A stretch of DNA of 34,249 nucleotides from Lacinutrix sp. (lineage in GTDB: Bacteria > Bacteroidota > Bacteroidia > Flavobacteriales > Flavobacteriaceae). Below are positions 15,801 to 23,442 of this stretch, in pieces; the first letter of the stretch is position 1; each line of letters begins with the position of its first letter. The DNA lies in assembly GCF_023299985.1 (NCBI RefSeq), contig NZ_JALZVX010000154.1:1-34249 (forward strand), read 5' to 3'. The position numbers and the translations under genes were made by a program. The notes beneath the pieces are model-generated. The model made no database searches and had not been told where the DNA came from. It saw nothing but the letters and a program-made list of their open reading frames with translations.

Positions 15801-16180
15801 ATAACGTAGGTTTTTTCAGAAAGAAAAACATTTTCAGTTTCACCTTCAAAAATTGGCATTTTACCTTCATATCCAATATATCTGGTAACAAAAGCGCCAA
15901 CAAGAATTAATATAAAAGATAAATGCAAGGTTAGTGTTGCCCATTTCTCTTTTTTGTATAAACGGAATCTAAAAATATTACCAACAAAATTAACAACAAA
16001 AAGTGCTTGAATAACTTCAAACCACCAAGCGTTATAAATCCAATATCTAGAGTAAGGTGTTGGTGAGGTTTCCATACCAGCATCCATAAAAGTACCAATA
16101 CCCATGGCAACTGCGTAAACAATAAATAAAGTGGCTGTTAAACGTGTAGAAAAGAGGATTTTTGCGAGTTTATTTTGCAT
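12872..16180 (-). CDS. ccsBA: cytochrome c biogenesis fusion protein CcsBA
   Basis: A 1102-residue fusion of the two System II haem-handling proteins. The N-terminal part (about 1-470) is ResB/CcsB-like with membrane helices near 11-30, 54-75 and 82-103 and a large periplasmic region. The C-terminal part (about 800-1102) is CcsA-like and contains the haem-binding WWD-type motif WGWDPKETWALIS, plus conserved His residues in LLHTFGLVARWYISGH, MIHVSVIVASYG and FVIHMRLVPG. It carries haem across the membrane and attaches it to apocytochromes c. A His/Glu-rich linker (about residues 510-545) with DDGHNHSEQ and DGDGHDHENKK-like stretches separates the halves. The fused form is usual in Bacteroidota. 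A TATCTTTG box (16207-16214, minus) stands upstream. Confidence 0.95.
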   Translation of the reverse strand: MQNKLAKILFSTRLTATLFIVYAVAMGIGTFMDAGMETSPTPYSRYWIYNAWWFEVIQALFVVNFVGNIFRFRLYKKEKWATLTLHLSFILILVGAFVTRYIGYEGKMPIFEGETENVFLSEKTYVIALVNGDYKINDVAQRLRIEEKVDFSERLNNTLSINTTYDTIPVTITLDKFIANAEEDVIPNDTGKLYLKIVEAGDGAPHNHYLESGKDQKIHNIIFTLNSPKKGAINIVDSENGLTIDSPFEGEYLQMATMSEGKLVKDSIQPLMLRSRYVIGNMQMVFPKPVTQGDFGIVKKSRLLKSDEDGIVVNVSANGETKKVNILGGLGTNNQWKSIDIGGLGVDLKFGSKVKDLPFSIKLNDFVADKYPGTENSYSAFSSQVTILDEEKGSFDYKIFMNNVLDHRGYRFFQSGFDNEEQRTILSVNHDFWGTWLTYIGYFLLYFGLMAILFDKNTRFADLRRSLNKIDKNREVSGNISKKEKGITKEKIITMLLLCFTLSGFAQEQHSADDGHNHSEQKPTTEAHFEGDGHDHENKKRERPTKFQIDSILKANVASKEHAESFSKTVIQDLDGRMMPVHTYASELLRKISKKDTYEGLDANQVFLSIQESPMFWYNVPFIYLKPMQADSIRSIIGVPKRQKYVTLLDFFTDDFQYKLGPYLEEANKNEIKTGYQKEMLKANQRFNLLSNTLEGLSLKIFPLPDDANNKWISNYEFKKEGYNTKIKDSAYLSFVKNSLDIYFFRLGKAKISGDYSKAEEFLTAFKKNQKKLGSAVMLTDNKIEAEIKYNKFDVFKKLYRYYTLAGIVMFILLIIQIVKDKSRVIDVSVNVLKYTVFAIFLLHTFGLVARWYISGHVPWTDTYETMLYVAWSSMFFGLALGRKSNLTIASATFMVAIILFFANQSWLDPAIANLQPVLNSYWLMIHVSVIVASYGPFTLGLIIGIVVLFLMILTNEKNKKRMLINIKELTIVNEMALTVGLVMLTIGNFLGGQWANESWGRYWGWDPKETWALISIMVYAFVIHMRLVPGLRGRWFFNLMSIIAFASIMMTYFGVNFYLAGLHSYASGDQIVSLQFIALTCAIVALLGFFAYIKYKKFYKK

Positions 16181-16265
16181 AATATCAAAGCTCTATTTAG
16201 CTCGTGCAAAGATAATCCTTTTTGTTTGTTTTATTTGACTGAAAAACGAGGAATTATTGTTAAAA

Positions 16266-16676
16266 TCATGATTCTTTTTTGTCTCTAGCTTCAAATATTT
16301 TAAGGTACAAAAATGAGCCCATTTTTCTTGCTCGACGCTTTGCATTATCTGCAACTTCGCCTTCAAATAATTCGTCTATAGTTTGCATCCAATGGTTTAA
16401 CCAGATTCCAAAATGCAACTCTGTAATACCATTATTATTATCGCTATCTACTTTTACGTGAACCTCAAGTGGGTTGCCTTTATATTTATGCTCTATTTTT
16501 TTTGTAAAAAACAAGCTTGATTCCCAAAATATAGTTAAGTGGTTTAAATGACTATCCCAATCGTTTATAACATTATTAAATATAGGTCCTAACGTATTAT
16601 CTTTTCTCACTTTTTTGTAAAATAAATCTACTAATAAAGTGACATCCTCTCGTGTATTTATATCTTTTTTATTCAT
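16266..16676 (-). CDS. group III truncated haemoglobin
   Basis: A 136-residue 2-on-2 globin. The B-helix Tyr is Y20 (VDLFYKKVRKDNTLGPIF), the WESSLFF and Y-KGNP stretches are characteristic of group III, and the proximal haem ligand is H88 in ITELHFGIWLNHW. Group III globins bind oxygen or NO; their role is not settled, with redox or NO chemistry often proposed. It lies directly upstream of ccsBA on the same strand (85-base gap), so a functional link to haem delivery or respiration is plausible. A TAnnTTTG-type box, TATCTTTG, lies at 16683-16690 on the minus strand just before the start codon, but no clear TTG partner was found. Confidence 0.9.
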   Translation of the reverse strand: MNKKDINTREDVTLLVDLFYKKVRKDNTLGPIFNNVINDWDSHLNHLTIFWESSLFFTKKIEHKYKGNPLEVHVKVDSDNNNGITELHFGIWLNHWMQTIDELFEGEVADNAKRRARKMGSFLYLKIFEARDKKES

Positions 16677-16736
16677 TGTTTACAAAGATAATAGAAACAT
16701 CTTTTATTTAATCTTTTGGTTGGTTATTTTAGCACT

Positions 16737-17498
16737 ATGATTTCAGTAGTACTTTTAGGCGCAGGAAATGTAGCCACACACCTATTTAAGGCTTTTTATG
16801 CTTCGGAAGAAGCAGAAATAAAGCAATGGTATAACCGTAGTTTAAAAACAATAGATAAATATAAAAACAAAGTTGAAGTTATAGACGATTTAACGTTGTT
16901 AGTTGAAGCAGACCTTTATATTTTGGCAGTTAGCGATGATGCTATTGAAGACCTGTCTAAACACTTACCATTTGAAAACAGATTAGTAGTACATACTTCT
17001 GGTAGTACAAGTTTGTATGCTGTGGATATGAAACAAAAACGAGGTGTTTTTTATCCGTTACAAACATTCTCTAAAGCTGCAGATTTAGATTTTAAAGACG
17101 TTCCTATTTGTATTGAAACTTTAAAGAAAACAGACTTACCAATTTTAAAACAATTAGCACAAGCTATTGGCTGCAAAAGTCATAAAGTAAATAGTGACCA
17201 AAGGCAAGCATTGCATTTGGCTGCTGTGTTTGTAAATAATTTTACAAATCAGTTATATAGAATGGCGCACGAAATAACAGAAATGAATGGTGCAGAATTC
17301 GATATTTTAAAACCATTAATTAAAGAAACTGCTAATAAAATTGAATCGCTCTCTCCTTATTTAGCGCAAACTGGTCCTGCTTTACGAAACGATAAGAAAA
17401 CTATAAAAAGGCATTTAAAACAACTAGAAAACGACCAACATAAAGCCGTTTACGAGTTGTTAACCAAATCCATAAAAAAAACACATGGCATACGATAA
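16737..17498 (+). CDS. Rossmann-like and DUF2520 domain protein
   Basis: A 253-residue protein with an N-terminal NAD(P)-binding Rossmann domain (ISVVLLGAGNVATHLFKAF at the start, then ADLYILAVSDDAI and VVHTSGS) and a C-terminal helical DUF2520 domain (QALHLAAVFVNNFTNQLY onward). It resembles ketopantoate- or pyrroline-5-carboxylate-reductase-like proteins, but its substrate is unknown. The ATG at 16737 is directly before the first beta strand; an upstream TTG at 16716 would add seven residues. The gene overlaps the KdsC-like gene by 14 bases, so they are translationally coupled. This pairing in the Flavobacteriaceae suggests a role linked to cell-envelope sugar metabolism, which is inference. 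Confidence 0.85.
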   Translation: MISVVLLGAGNVATHLFKAFYASEEAEIKQWYNRSLKTIDKYKNKVEVIDDLTLLVEADLYILAVSDDAIEDLSKHLPFENRLVVHTSGSTSLYAVDMKQKRGVFYPLQTFSKAADLDFKDVPICIETLKKTDLPILKQLAQAIGCKSHKVNSDQRQALHLAAVFVNNFTNQLYRMAHEITEMNGAEFDILKPLIKETANKIESLSPYLAQTGPALRNDKKTIKRHLKQLENDQHKAVYELLTKSIKKTHGIR

Positions 17499-18015
17499 AA
17501 GTTATAAGGAATATTTAGAAAACATCAGTACTTTTATTTTTGATGTAGATGGTGTTTTAACAGATGGTTCTCTTACCATTACTGCTACAGGAGACATGCT
17601 AAGAACCATGAATGTTAAAGATGGTTATGCACTAAAACAAGCATTAAACAAAGGTTATAACGTTTGTATTATTTCTGGAGGCACAAACGAAGGTGTTAGA
17701 AAACGTTTAGAAAACTTAGGCTTTAAAGATATTTATCTTGGCGCTCATAATAAAATTGAACAATTTCAAGACTATATTAAATCTAATAATATAAAACCAG
17801 AAAATGTGTTATATATGGGAGACGACATACCAGATATTCCAGTAATGGAATTAGTAGGTTTAGCTACTTGCCCTCAAGATGCTGTGCAGGAAGTTAAAAG
17901 TGTTTCAAAATACATTTCGCACATAAAAGGCGGAAAAGGCTGTGTTCGCGATGTAATAGAACAAGTACTGAAAGTAAAAAACGATTGGAATACCTACTTT
18001 GATGCTTCTATATAA
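17485..18015 (+). CDS. KdsC-type HAD phosphatase (3-deoxy-D-manno-octulosonate 8-phosphate phosphatase-like)
   Basis: A 176-residue HAD phosphatase of the C0 type without a cap domain. The catalytic aspartates are D20 and D22 in FIFDVDGVLTDG; IISGGTNE supplies the phosphate-binding Ser and GDDIPDIPVM the Mg-binding acidic residues. In KdsC these remove phosphate from KDO-8-phosphate to give KDO for lipopolysaccharide; related enzymes act on other nonulosonic acids. The length fits KdsC (about 170-190). The start overlaps the end of the DUF2520 gene. I am sure of the family and less sure of the exact substrate. Confidence 0.88.
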   Translation: MAYDKSYKEYLENISTFIFDVDGVLTDGSLTITATGDMLRTMNVKDGYALKQALNKGYNVCIISGGTNEGVRKRLENLGFKDIYLGAHNKIEQFQDYIKSNNIKPENVLYMGDDIPDIPVMELVGLATCPQDAVQEVKSVSKYISHIKGGKGCVRDVIEQVLKVKNDWNTYFDASI

Positions 18016-18023
18016 TATTAATT

Positions 18024-18344
18024 TTGACCAGAAATAAAAGAAGACATAAAACAGGTTTTGGTTACATTGGAGCAGGAAATGATGCTTCAGTGTTTAATAG
18101 AAAACCTAAACAGGTGTTTTCAAAATTAAAAAATGAATTAAATAGTAAAAGTGATTCAGAATTTAAATTAAAATTTACTGATGTAGCACTTTCTGATGAA
18201 GACAAAGCAAAGATTTAAAATGATATTCGTTCTAAAAATAGACGAAAAAACATACAAATATTAATACTTTCGGTTATTATTGTTATTCCAATAATTTTTG
18301 GAATTATAGCATTAATTGAAGGTGTATTATTAAAATATAAATAG
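18024..18344 (+). pseudogene. small membrane protein gene interrupted by an in-frame TAA
   Basis: Reading from TTG at 18024, the frame gives 64 residues (polar, Lys-rich, with GFGYIGAGNDAS) and then TAA at 18216-18218. The same frame continues without a shift for 41 more codons to TAG at 18342-18344. That part encodes a basic patch (RSKNRRKN) and one strong membrane helix (ILILSVIIVIPIIFGIIALI). A single change from AAA to TAA would explain the stop. The intact protein would be about 106 residues with a C-terminal anchor. Without the helix the product is soluble and probably non-functional. Alternatives are a sequencing error, programmed read-through or two separate products. It sits between the KdsC-like and UbiA genes, 3 bases before the latter. 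Confidence 0.65.
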
Positions 18345-18347
18345 ACA

Positions 18348-19256
18348 TTGAATTTATTAAACCTTATCCGTTGGAAAAATTTATTAATGATTGCTGTTGT
18401 CCAGCTTTTAATTAAATATGCCTTATTTCCAGCCTTTGCAATGGACACTACTTTAAGTACTTTTAGTTTTGTTATACTAATTATTTCTACACTTTGTATT
18501 GCAGCAGGTGGTTATATTATTAACGATATCTACGATATAGAAACCGATGCCATAAACAAACCAAACAAAGTAGTTATTGGTAAAAGCATTACAGAAAGTA
18601 CTGCCAATAAATTATACATTGCATTCACTTTTATTGGTGTTTGTTTAGGTTTTTATTTATCTAACAAAGTAGGTAAACCACCATTTTTTGGGCTTTTTGT
18701 AATAATAGCAGCTTCGCTTTATGTTTATGCCTCTTATTTAAAACAAATTGCTGTTGTTGGTAACATTATTGTATCTGTACTAGTTGCATTAAGCTTACTA
18801 ATTGTTGGTATTTTTGAACTTATTCCTGCAATAACTATTGAGAACAAAACTGCACAATCTACAATGTTAGAAGTCCTTACTGATTTTGCTGTGTTTGCGT
18901 TTTTAATTAATTTTATTCGTGAAATTGTTAAAGACATTCAAGATGTAGATGGAGACCATAAAGCAGGCATGCAAACCTTACCAATTCTATTTGGAAAAAT
19001 GCGTACCTCTAAAATTGCAATGGTTTTAACTTTAATAACAATAGCAATAATTGTGTATTATTTAGTCTCCTTTTTGTTTATGCACGTTACAGTAATTCTA
19101 TATTTTTTAATTGCAGTTGTAGGACCTTTAATATACATTGCTATTAAAATGTTTACTGCCGAAAACAAAATACATTTTAAACACATTAGCTTCATACTTA
19201 AACTAGTAATGATTACTGGAATGTTAGCAATGGTAATTTATAGATTAGTCCTTTAA
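18348..19256 (+). CDS. UbiA family prenyltransferase (geranylgeranylglycerol-phosphate geranylgeranyltransferase-like)
   Basis: A 302-residue polytopic prenyltransferase with about eight membrane helices. The first Asp-rich motif is N59-D60-xx-D63-xxx-D67 (INDIYDIETD) and the second is DIQDVDGDHKAG near residue 196; both bind Mg and the prenyl diphosphate. The enzyme transfers a polyprenyl chain to an acceptor inside the membrane. In Flavobacteriaceae this gene is often annotated as geranylgeranylglycerol-phosphate geranylgeranyltransferase, by resemblance to archaeal lipid enzymes, but the acceptor is not shown. The start is TTG at 18348. The Maf gene begins 2 bases after its stop, so the two are co-translated. 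Confidence 0.85.
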   Translation: MNLLNLIRWKNLLMIAVVQLLIKYALFPAFAMDTTLSTFSFVILIISTLCIAAGGYIINDIYDIETDAINKPNKVVIGKSITESTANKLYIAFTFIGVCLGFYLSNKVGKPPFFGLFVIIAASLYVYASYLKQIAVVGNIIVSVLVALSLLIVGIFELIPAITIENKTAQSTMLEVLTDFAVFAFLINFIREIVKDIQDVDGDHKAGMQTLPILFGKMRTSKIAMVLTLITIAIIVYYLVSFLFMHVTVILYFLIAVVGPLIYIAIKMFTAENKIHFKHISFILKLVMITGMLAMVIYRLVL

Positions 19257-19258
19257 AT

Positions 19259-19852
19259 ATGTTATACGAAAAACTTAAAAACAGACACATTATTCTGGCA
19301 TCTGGTTCGCCAAGACGTCATCAGTTTCTAAGAGACTTAGGGTTAGATTTCGAAATACGTTTAAAAGACACTAAAGAAGATTATCCTTCAACGTTATTAC
19401 ATTATGAAATTAGCGATTACCTAGCGCAATTAAAGTCATTACCTTTTATTAAAGAGTTAAAAGAGGAAGACATTTTAATTACTAGCGACACTATAGTTTG
19501 GCATAAGTCTGGAGCTTTAGGCAAACCACAAAATAATGATGAAGCATTTGCAATGCTTAAATCTTTAAGTAACGCTACGCATGAGGTTATCACCTCTATT
19601 TGTGTGCGTACAAAAATCTTTCAAAAAACAGTAAATGCTGTAACAAAAGTAACGTTTAAAGCTTTTACAGATGATGAAATTTGGCATTACATTAAAACCT
19701 GCTCACCACTTGATAAAGCTGGTGCTTATGGTATTCAAGAATGGATTGGGCAAATAGGTGTTATAGGCATAGAAGGCTCTTATTTTAATGTTATGGGCTT
19801 GCCAACACATTTACTTTACGAAACGTTAAATACTATTGCAGACGACTATTAG
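19259..19852 (+). CDS. Maf family nucleotide pyrophosphatase
   Basis: A 197-residue Maf/Ham1-like nucleotide pyrophosphatase. It hydrolyses non-canonical or regulatory nucleoside triphosphates to monophosphates in the cytoplasm. The family start LASGSPRRHQFLRDLGL is at residues 13-29, the catalytic Asp is D77 in ITSDTIV, and KAGAYGIQEW is the conserved late motif. The length is normal. The YhdE-type specificity for dTTP/UTP is possible but not proven. The gene is directly downstream of the UbiA gene and 27 bases upstream of a lipoprotein gene. Confidence 0.92.
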   Translation: MLYEKLKNRHIILASGSPRRHQFLRDLGLDFEIRLKDTKEDYPSTLLHYEISDYLAQLKSLPFIKELKEEDILITSDTIVWHKSGALGKPQNNDEAFAMLKSLSNATHEVITSICVRTKIFQKTVNAVTKVTFKAFTDDEIWHYIKTCSPLDKAGAYGIQEWIGQIGVIGIEGSYFNVMGLPTHLLYETLNTIADDY

Positions 19853-19879
19853 GTTTGTATTTTTATAAAAAAGAATCCA

Positions 19880-20788
19880 ATGAAAAAAATAGCACTACTT
19901 ATTTCAATCCTTTGCTTATTTATTATAGTATTATCTTGTAAAAAAGAAGAGACCAAAGCTTTAGCAGCTTTAGAAACTACTATTCCAACTGAAGCAATTA
20001 CTAAACCTGAAGCTTTTAAACCCTCAAAAGAATTTAATGACTATTGGTACGCAGGAGAAGCAGAAATTTCTTCGTACAAACTAGAGCAATCACGTTATGG
20101 AGAAATAAGAAATGGCTCTGCTGTTTTAGTTTTTGTAACCGAACCTTTTTTACCAAAAAAACAAGTAAAAGCAGATTACAGCAACCCATCTAATATTAAT
20201 GTTTTAAAGCTAAACAGAACTAAGAACTTTGTTACTGGTATTTATCCATATTCTATTATGCAAAGCACCTTTTTTCCTATTGAAAATAACCAACATGCTA
20301 TAAAAGTAAGTAGTTCTGTGCAGGAATGGTGTGGTCATGCATTCACACAATTAAACAATCGTGAGCAATTTGAAATAGATGCACACTCCTATTTTGAAAG
20401 CGAAGCAGACACTAATTTTAAATTAGACAAAGCCCTTTTAGAAAACGAAATATGGACGCAATTACGTATCGATCCAAAAAGCCTTCCTGTTGGAGATATT
20501 GCTATTATACCTTCTTTAGAATATATTCAATTAAACCATAAGCCAATTAAACCTTATAAGGCTTTTTCAGAATTAAAAAACTATACTTACACTATTAACT
20601 ATACTAATTTAAATCGTAAGCTAACCATTAATTTTAATCCAGAATTTCCTCACGACATATTAAGCTGGGAAGAAAGCATTAATGGAAATAGTACTAAAGC
20701 CAGTAAATTAAAAACAATTAAATCTGCTTATTGGAGTAAAAAGAATATTAGAGACCAAGTGCTAAGAAAAACACTTTTATTAGAATAA
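19880..20788 (+). CDS. uncharacterised lipoprotein downstream of maf
   Basis: A 302-residue protein with a lipoprotein signal (hydrophobic to LSC, lipidated Cys at 20) followed by an Lys/Glu/Thr-rich linker and a mixed beta-rich domain: EFNDYWYAGEAEISSYKLEQ, VLVFVTEPF, and SVQEWCGHAF. Homologues in this family have often been labelled 'septum formation inhibitor Maf', probably by transfer from the adjacent gene, as this protein has no Maf motifs. I infer a cell-envelope location. No function can be assigned. It is the last intact gene of the rightward run; the corA remnant follows 4 bases after its stop codon. Confidence 0.8.
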   Translation: MKKIALLISILCLFIIVLSCKKEETKALAALETTIPTEAITKPEAFKPSKEFNDYWYAGEAEISSYKLEQSRYGEIRNGSAVLVFVTEPFLPKKQVKADYSNPSNINVLKLNRTKNFVTGIYPYSIMQSTFFPIENNQHAIKVSSSVQEWCGHAFTQLNNREQFEIDAHSYFESEADTNFKLDKALLENEIWTQLRIDPKSLPVGDIAIIPSLEYIQLNHKPIKPYKAFSELKNYTYTINYTNLNRKLTINFNPEFPHDILSWEESINGNSTKASKLKTIKSAYWSKKNIRDQVLRKTLLLE

Positions 20789-20792
20789 AATA

Positions 20793-20915
20793 CAGTTGTT
20801 TTTCGATAACATTCCAGAACTGCATTATAAATACAGTTATCAAGTACTTTGGATTGTGATGATTGTTATTTTCTTAGGATTGATTTATTAGTTTAAGCGG
20901 AAGAAGTGGTTGTAA
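20793..20915 (+). pseudogene. corA: 3' remnant of a CorA-type magnesium transporter gene
   Basis: Frame +1 relative to 20793 reads FFDNIPELHYKYSYQVLW, then a membrane helix (IVMIVIFLGLIY), TAG at 20889-20891, and continues FKRKKWL before TAA at 20913-20915. This matches the CorA C terminus, where the GMN signature is followed by a NFExMPEL loop, the second membrane helix and a final basic FKRKKWL-type tail. The GMN tripeptide and everything before it are lost, and a TAT/TAC-to-TAG change interrupts the helix end. The remnant is too short to function. It lies directly between the lipoprotein gene and the murA-side terminator. Confidence 0.7.
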
Positions 20916-20933
20916 TAAAATTAAGTTTCAAAT

Positions 20934-20965
20934 AAAAAAGCCTCAGTAAAACTGAAGCTTTTTTT
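20934..20965. terminator. bidirectional terminator between the corA remnant and murA
   Basis: Six A and GC, TCAGT (20934-20947) pair with ACTGA, GC and T (20951-20964) around the loop AAA with one C-A mismatch. Tracts of A and T flank both sides, so it can end the rightward operon and the leftward murA message. Confidence 0.8.
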
Positions 20966-20983
20966 ATTACATTTAATATTTTC

Positions 20984-22300
20984 TTAATTCCCACCAACCC
21001 TAGTAATCTTAGCACCAATCTTTTGTAAACGTTCTACAATATGTTGGTAACCACGATCTATCTGCTCGATATTATGGATTGTTGATGTTCCTTTTGCAGA
21101 CAGTGCAGCAATTAATAATGAGATTCCAGCTCTAATATCTGGAGATACCATTGTTGTTGCTTTTAGTTGCGATTTAAAATCGTGTCCCATTACTGTTGCT
21201 CTGTGAGGATCGCAAAGAATAATTTTTGCTCCCATATCAATCAGTTTATCTGTGAAGAATAAACGGCTTTCAAACATTTTTTGATGCACTAACACTTCGC
21301 CTTTGGCTTGTGTAGCAACCACTAACACGATGCTTAATAAATCTGGAGTAAATCCAGGCCAAGGTGCATCTGCAATTGTAAGAATAGAACCGTCGATATA
21401 GTTTTGTATTTCGTAACCATCTTTATGAGCAGGAATATAAATATCGTCACCTTTTCTTTCTAAAGTAATTCCTAATTTAGCAAACACATTTGGTATTTGT
21501 CCTAAATCGTCCCAGCTTACATTTTTAATGGTTAATTCACTTTTTGTCATGGCAGCTAAACCAATCCAACTTCCAATTTCAATCATGTCTGGAAGCATTG
21601 TGTGGTCTGTACCACCTAAAGCATCTACACCTTCAATAGTTAATAAATTAGAGCCAACACCAGAGATTTTGGCTCCCATTCTATTAAGCATCTTACATAA
21701 CTGTTGTAAATAAGGCTCGCAAGCTGCATTATAAATTGTAGTTGTACCTTCTGCTAAAACAGCAGCCATTACAATATTTGCAGTTCCTGTTACAGAAGCT
21801 TCATCTAGAAGCATATCTGTACCAATTAATTTATCTGCTTCTACACCATAAAAATGGTCTTCTCTATTGTATCTAAATTTTGCGCCTAGATTAATAAAAC
21901 CCTCAAAGTGCGTATCTAAACGACGACGACCAATTTTATCTCCTCCTGGTTTTGGTATGTAACCTTTGCCAAAACGTGCTAATAATGGACCAACCATCAT
22001 AATTGAACCACGTAAACCACTACCTTCTTTTTTAAAACCAGCAGTTTGCATATAATCTAAATCTATAGCATCTGCTTGAAAAGAAAACGATCCTTCTCTT
22101 AATTTTTTAACTTTTACACCTAAGTTTTGTAATAGTGTAATTAGTTTATTTATATCAATAATATCTGGAATATTATTAATTGTTACTACTTCTGGAGTTA
22201 GTAAAACTGCACATAATATTTGTAGTGCTTCGTTTTTTGCGCCTTGTGGTTGTATATCGCCTTTAAGTTGGTGACCACCTTCAATTATAAATGTACCCAT
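20984..22300 (-). CDS. murA: UDP-N-acetylglucosamine 1-carboxyvinyltransferase MurA
   Basis: A 438-residue EPT-fold enzyme that transfers enolpyruvate from PEP to UDP-GlcNAc, the first committed step of peptidoglycan synthesis. Active-site K22-N23 lie in GAKNEAL, and R-rich SGLRGSIMM and DIRAGISLLIAAL are family motifs. The position of the catalytic loop Cys (Cys115 in E. coli, motif PGGC) is Asp here: PGGDKIGRRR, D121. Asp at this position is known in other bacteria to keep activity but prevent covalent modification by fosfomycin. Length and the rest of the protein are normal. It is 8 bases downstream of the DUF4290 gene and so co-transcribed. Confidence 0.95.
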   Translation of the reverse strand: MGTFIIEGGHQLKGDIQPQGAKNEALQILCAVLLTPEVVTINNIPDIIDINKLITLLQNLGVKVKKLREGSFSFQADAIDLDYMQTAGFKKEGSGLRGSIMMVGPLLARFGKGYIPKPGGDKIGRRRLDTHFEGFINLGAKFRYNREDHFYGVEADKLIGTDMLLDEASVTGTANIVMAAVLAEGTTTIYNAACEPYLQQLCKMLNRMGAKISGVGSNLLTIEGVDALGGTDHTMLPDMIEIGSWIGLAAMTKSELTIKNVSWDDLGQIPNVFAKLGITLERKGDDIYIPAHKDGYEIQNYIDGSILTIADAPWPGFTPDLLSIVLVVATQAKGEVLVHQKMFESRLFFTDKLIDMGAKIILCDPHRATVMGHDFKSQLKATTMVSPDIRAGISLLIAALSAKGTSTIHNIEQIDRGYQHIVERLQKIGAKITRVGGN

Positions 22301-22308
22301 TTGTTGTA

Positions 22309-22977
22309 TTAGTATCTCTTTTTACCTCTGTTATTAGAGTGGTTATTCTTTTTTTGGTGTCCTTTTTTATTCGATGTATTTGTGTACTTCTTTTTAGCAC
22401 TAGACTTAATTAAAACTGCAGAGTCAGTTAATACTTCTGTGGATTCTTTAAGGTTAATTTTTCCATCGGATAATTCAAATAAATGATTATAAATTACATA
22501 ATCTTCAACCGTATCTTTATTCCAATTCAAAAAACACTTTTTCATGTGGTTTGCAATGGTATAAGTTAAAGCTTCCTTTAAATCGCCATCTTCCCAAGAC
22601 ACAGCAACATCTACCATTGTTTTTATATTATTACCATAAAAACGATATTTTGGAAAATTTTGAGGATATTCTAGGTTTTCAGGACGTTCTTCAAGAACTT
22701 CTTTTAGTGGTTTATCGTATGGAGAATCTACATCTAATTCAAATTTAGACATGATAAACAATTGATCCCAAAGCTTGTGTTGAAAATCTGGTACATCTCG
22801 TAAATGCGGTTGTAAGTTTCCCATAACTGCAATAATAGCTTTTGCTACCTTGTTACGTTCTTCTTTTGTTTCTCTTGATTTAGCGAAATTAACCATCTTT
22901 TGAACATGTCTTCCATATTCTGGAATAATTAAATGTTCGCGCTCTGTGTTGTATTCTATATCGTCTATTAAATTCAA
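22309..22977 (-). CDS. DUF4290 domain protein
   Basis: A 222-residue soluble protein of the Bacteroidota-specific DUF4290 family: DDIEYNTEREHLIIPEYGRHVQKMV at the start, RNKVAKAIIAVMGNLQPHLRD, then DFQHKLWDQLF. The C terminus is a very basic low-complexity tail (KKKYTNTSNKKGHQKKNNHSNNRGKKRY region), which suggests nucleic acid or acidic surface binding. The start is TTG at 22977. Function is unknown; its constant place directly upstream of murA suggests a link to cell-wall synthesis or growth. Confidence 0.85.
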   Translation of the reverse strand: MNLIDDIEYNTEREHLIIPEYGRHVQKMVNFAKSRETKEERNKVAKAIIAVMGNLQPHLRDVPDFQHKLWDQLFIMSKFELDVDSPYDKPLKEVLEERPENLEYPQNFPKYRFYGNNIKTMVDVAVSWEDGDLKEALTYTIANHMKKCFLNWNKDTVEDYVIYNHLFELSDGKINLKESTEVLTDSAVLIKSSAKKKYTNTSNKKGHQKKNNHSNNRGKKRY

Positions 22978-23057
22978 AATTGTGTGGAATTAGTGTATTG
23001 CATTGAAGTGTCTATGCTTTGGCAAAATACAAAATTGTTACAAGTTTTACGTAATAT

Positions 23058-23351
23058 TTACAAAGAAATTACGCCTTCTATTTTTTTAGTAACCTCAACG
23101 TATTTTGCTATTACTGCATCTGGATTTTTCATTCTAACATTAATAGAAACACTAGTGTATTTTCCGTTGCTAGACTCTTTTTTATTAATAACAGCTTTTA
23201 AATGATTAAAAATAGTTTCTATTTTTTTAACTTTTTCAGCATCAGATTTTACTATAAATTTATATAAATATTCCGAAGGCCAAAGCGTTGTATCCTGCAA
23301 GCGCTCTTTAAGTTTTGCGTAAAATTCTTCTGGTTTTTCTACTTTGCTCAT
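23058..23351 (-). CDS. DUF493 (YbeD-like) family protein
   Basis: A 97-residue small alpha-beta protein. It matches the DUF493/YbeD family in its compact ferredoxin-like pattern: LWPSEYLYKFIVKSDAEKV, SSNGKYTSVSINVRM and a helical end. In other bacteria relatives are suggested to be regulatory, with an ACT-like fold. The ATG is preceded by TATCTTTG (23370-23377, minus), a match to TAnnTTTG. It lies 80 bases upstream of the DUF4290 gene on the same strand. Confidence 0.82.
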   Translation of the reverse strand: MSKVEKPEEFYAKLKERLQDTTLWPSEYLYKFIVKSDAEKVKKIETIFNHLKAVINKKESSNGKYTSVSINVRMKNPDAVIAKYVEVTKKIEGVISL

Positions 23352-23442
23352 ATTTTTTAATAATAGTTAACAAAGATAAGTTATCCTTGCATTTTTTTTA
23401 TACCTTTTTTATTCCGAATTTTACAATTAAAATTACACCTAA

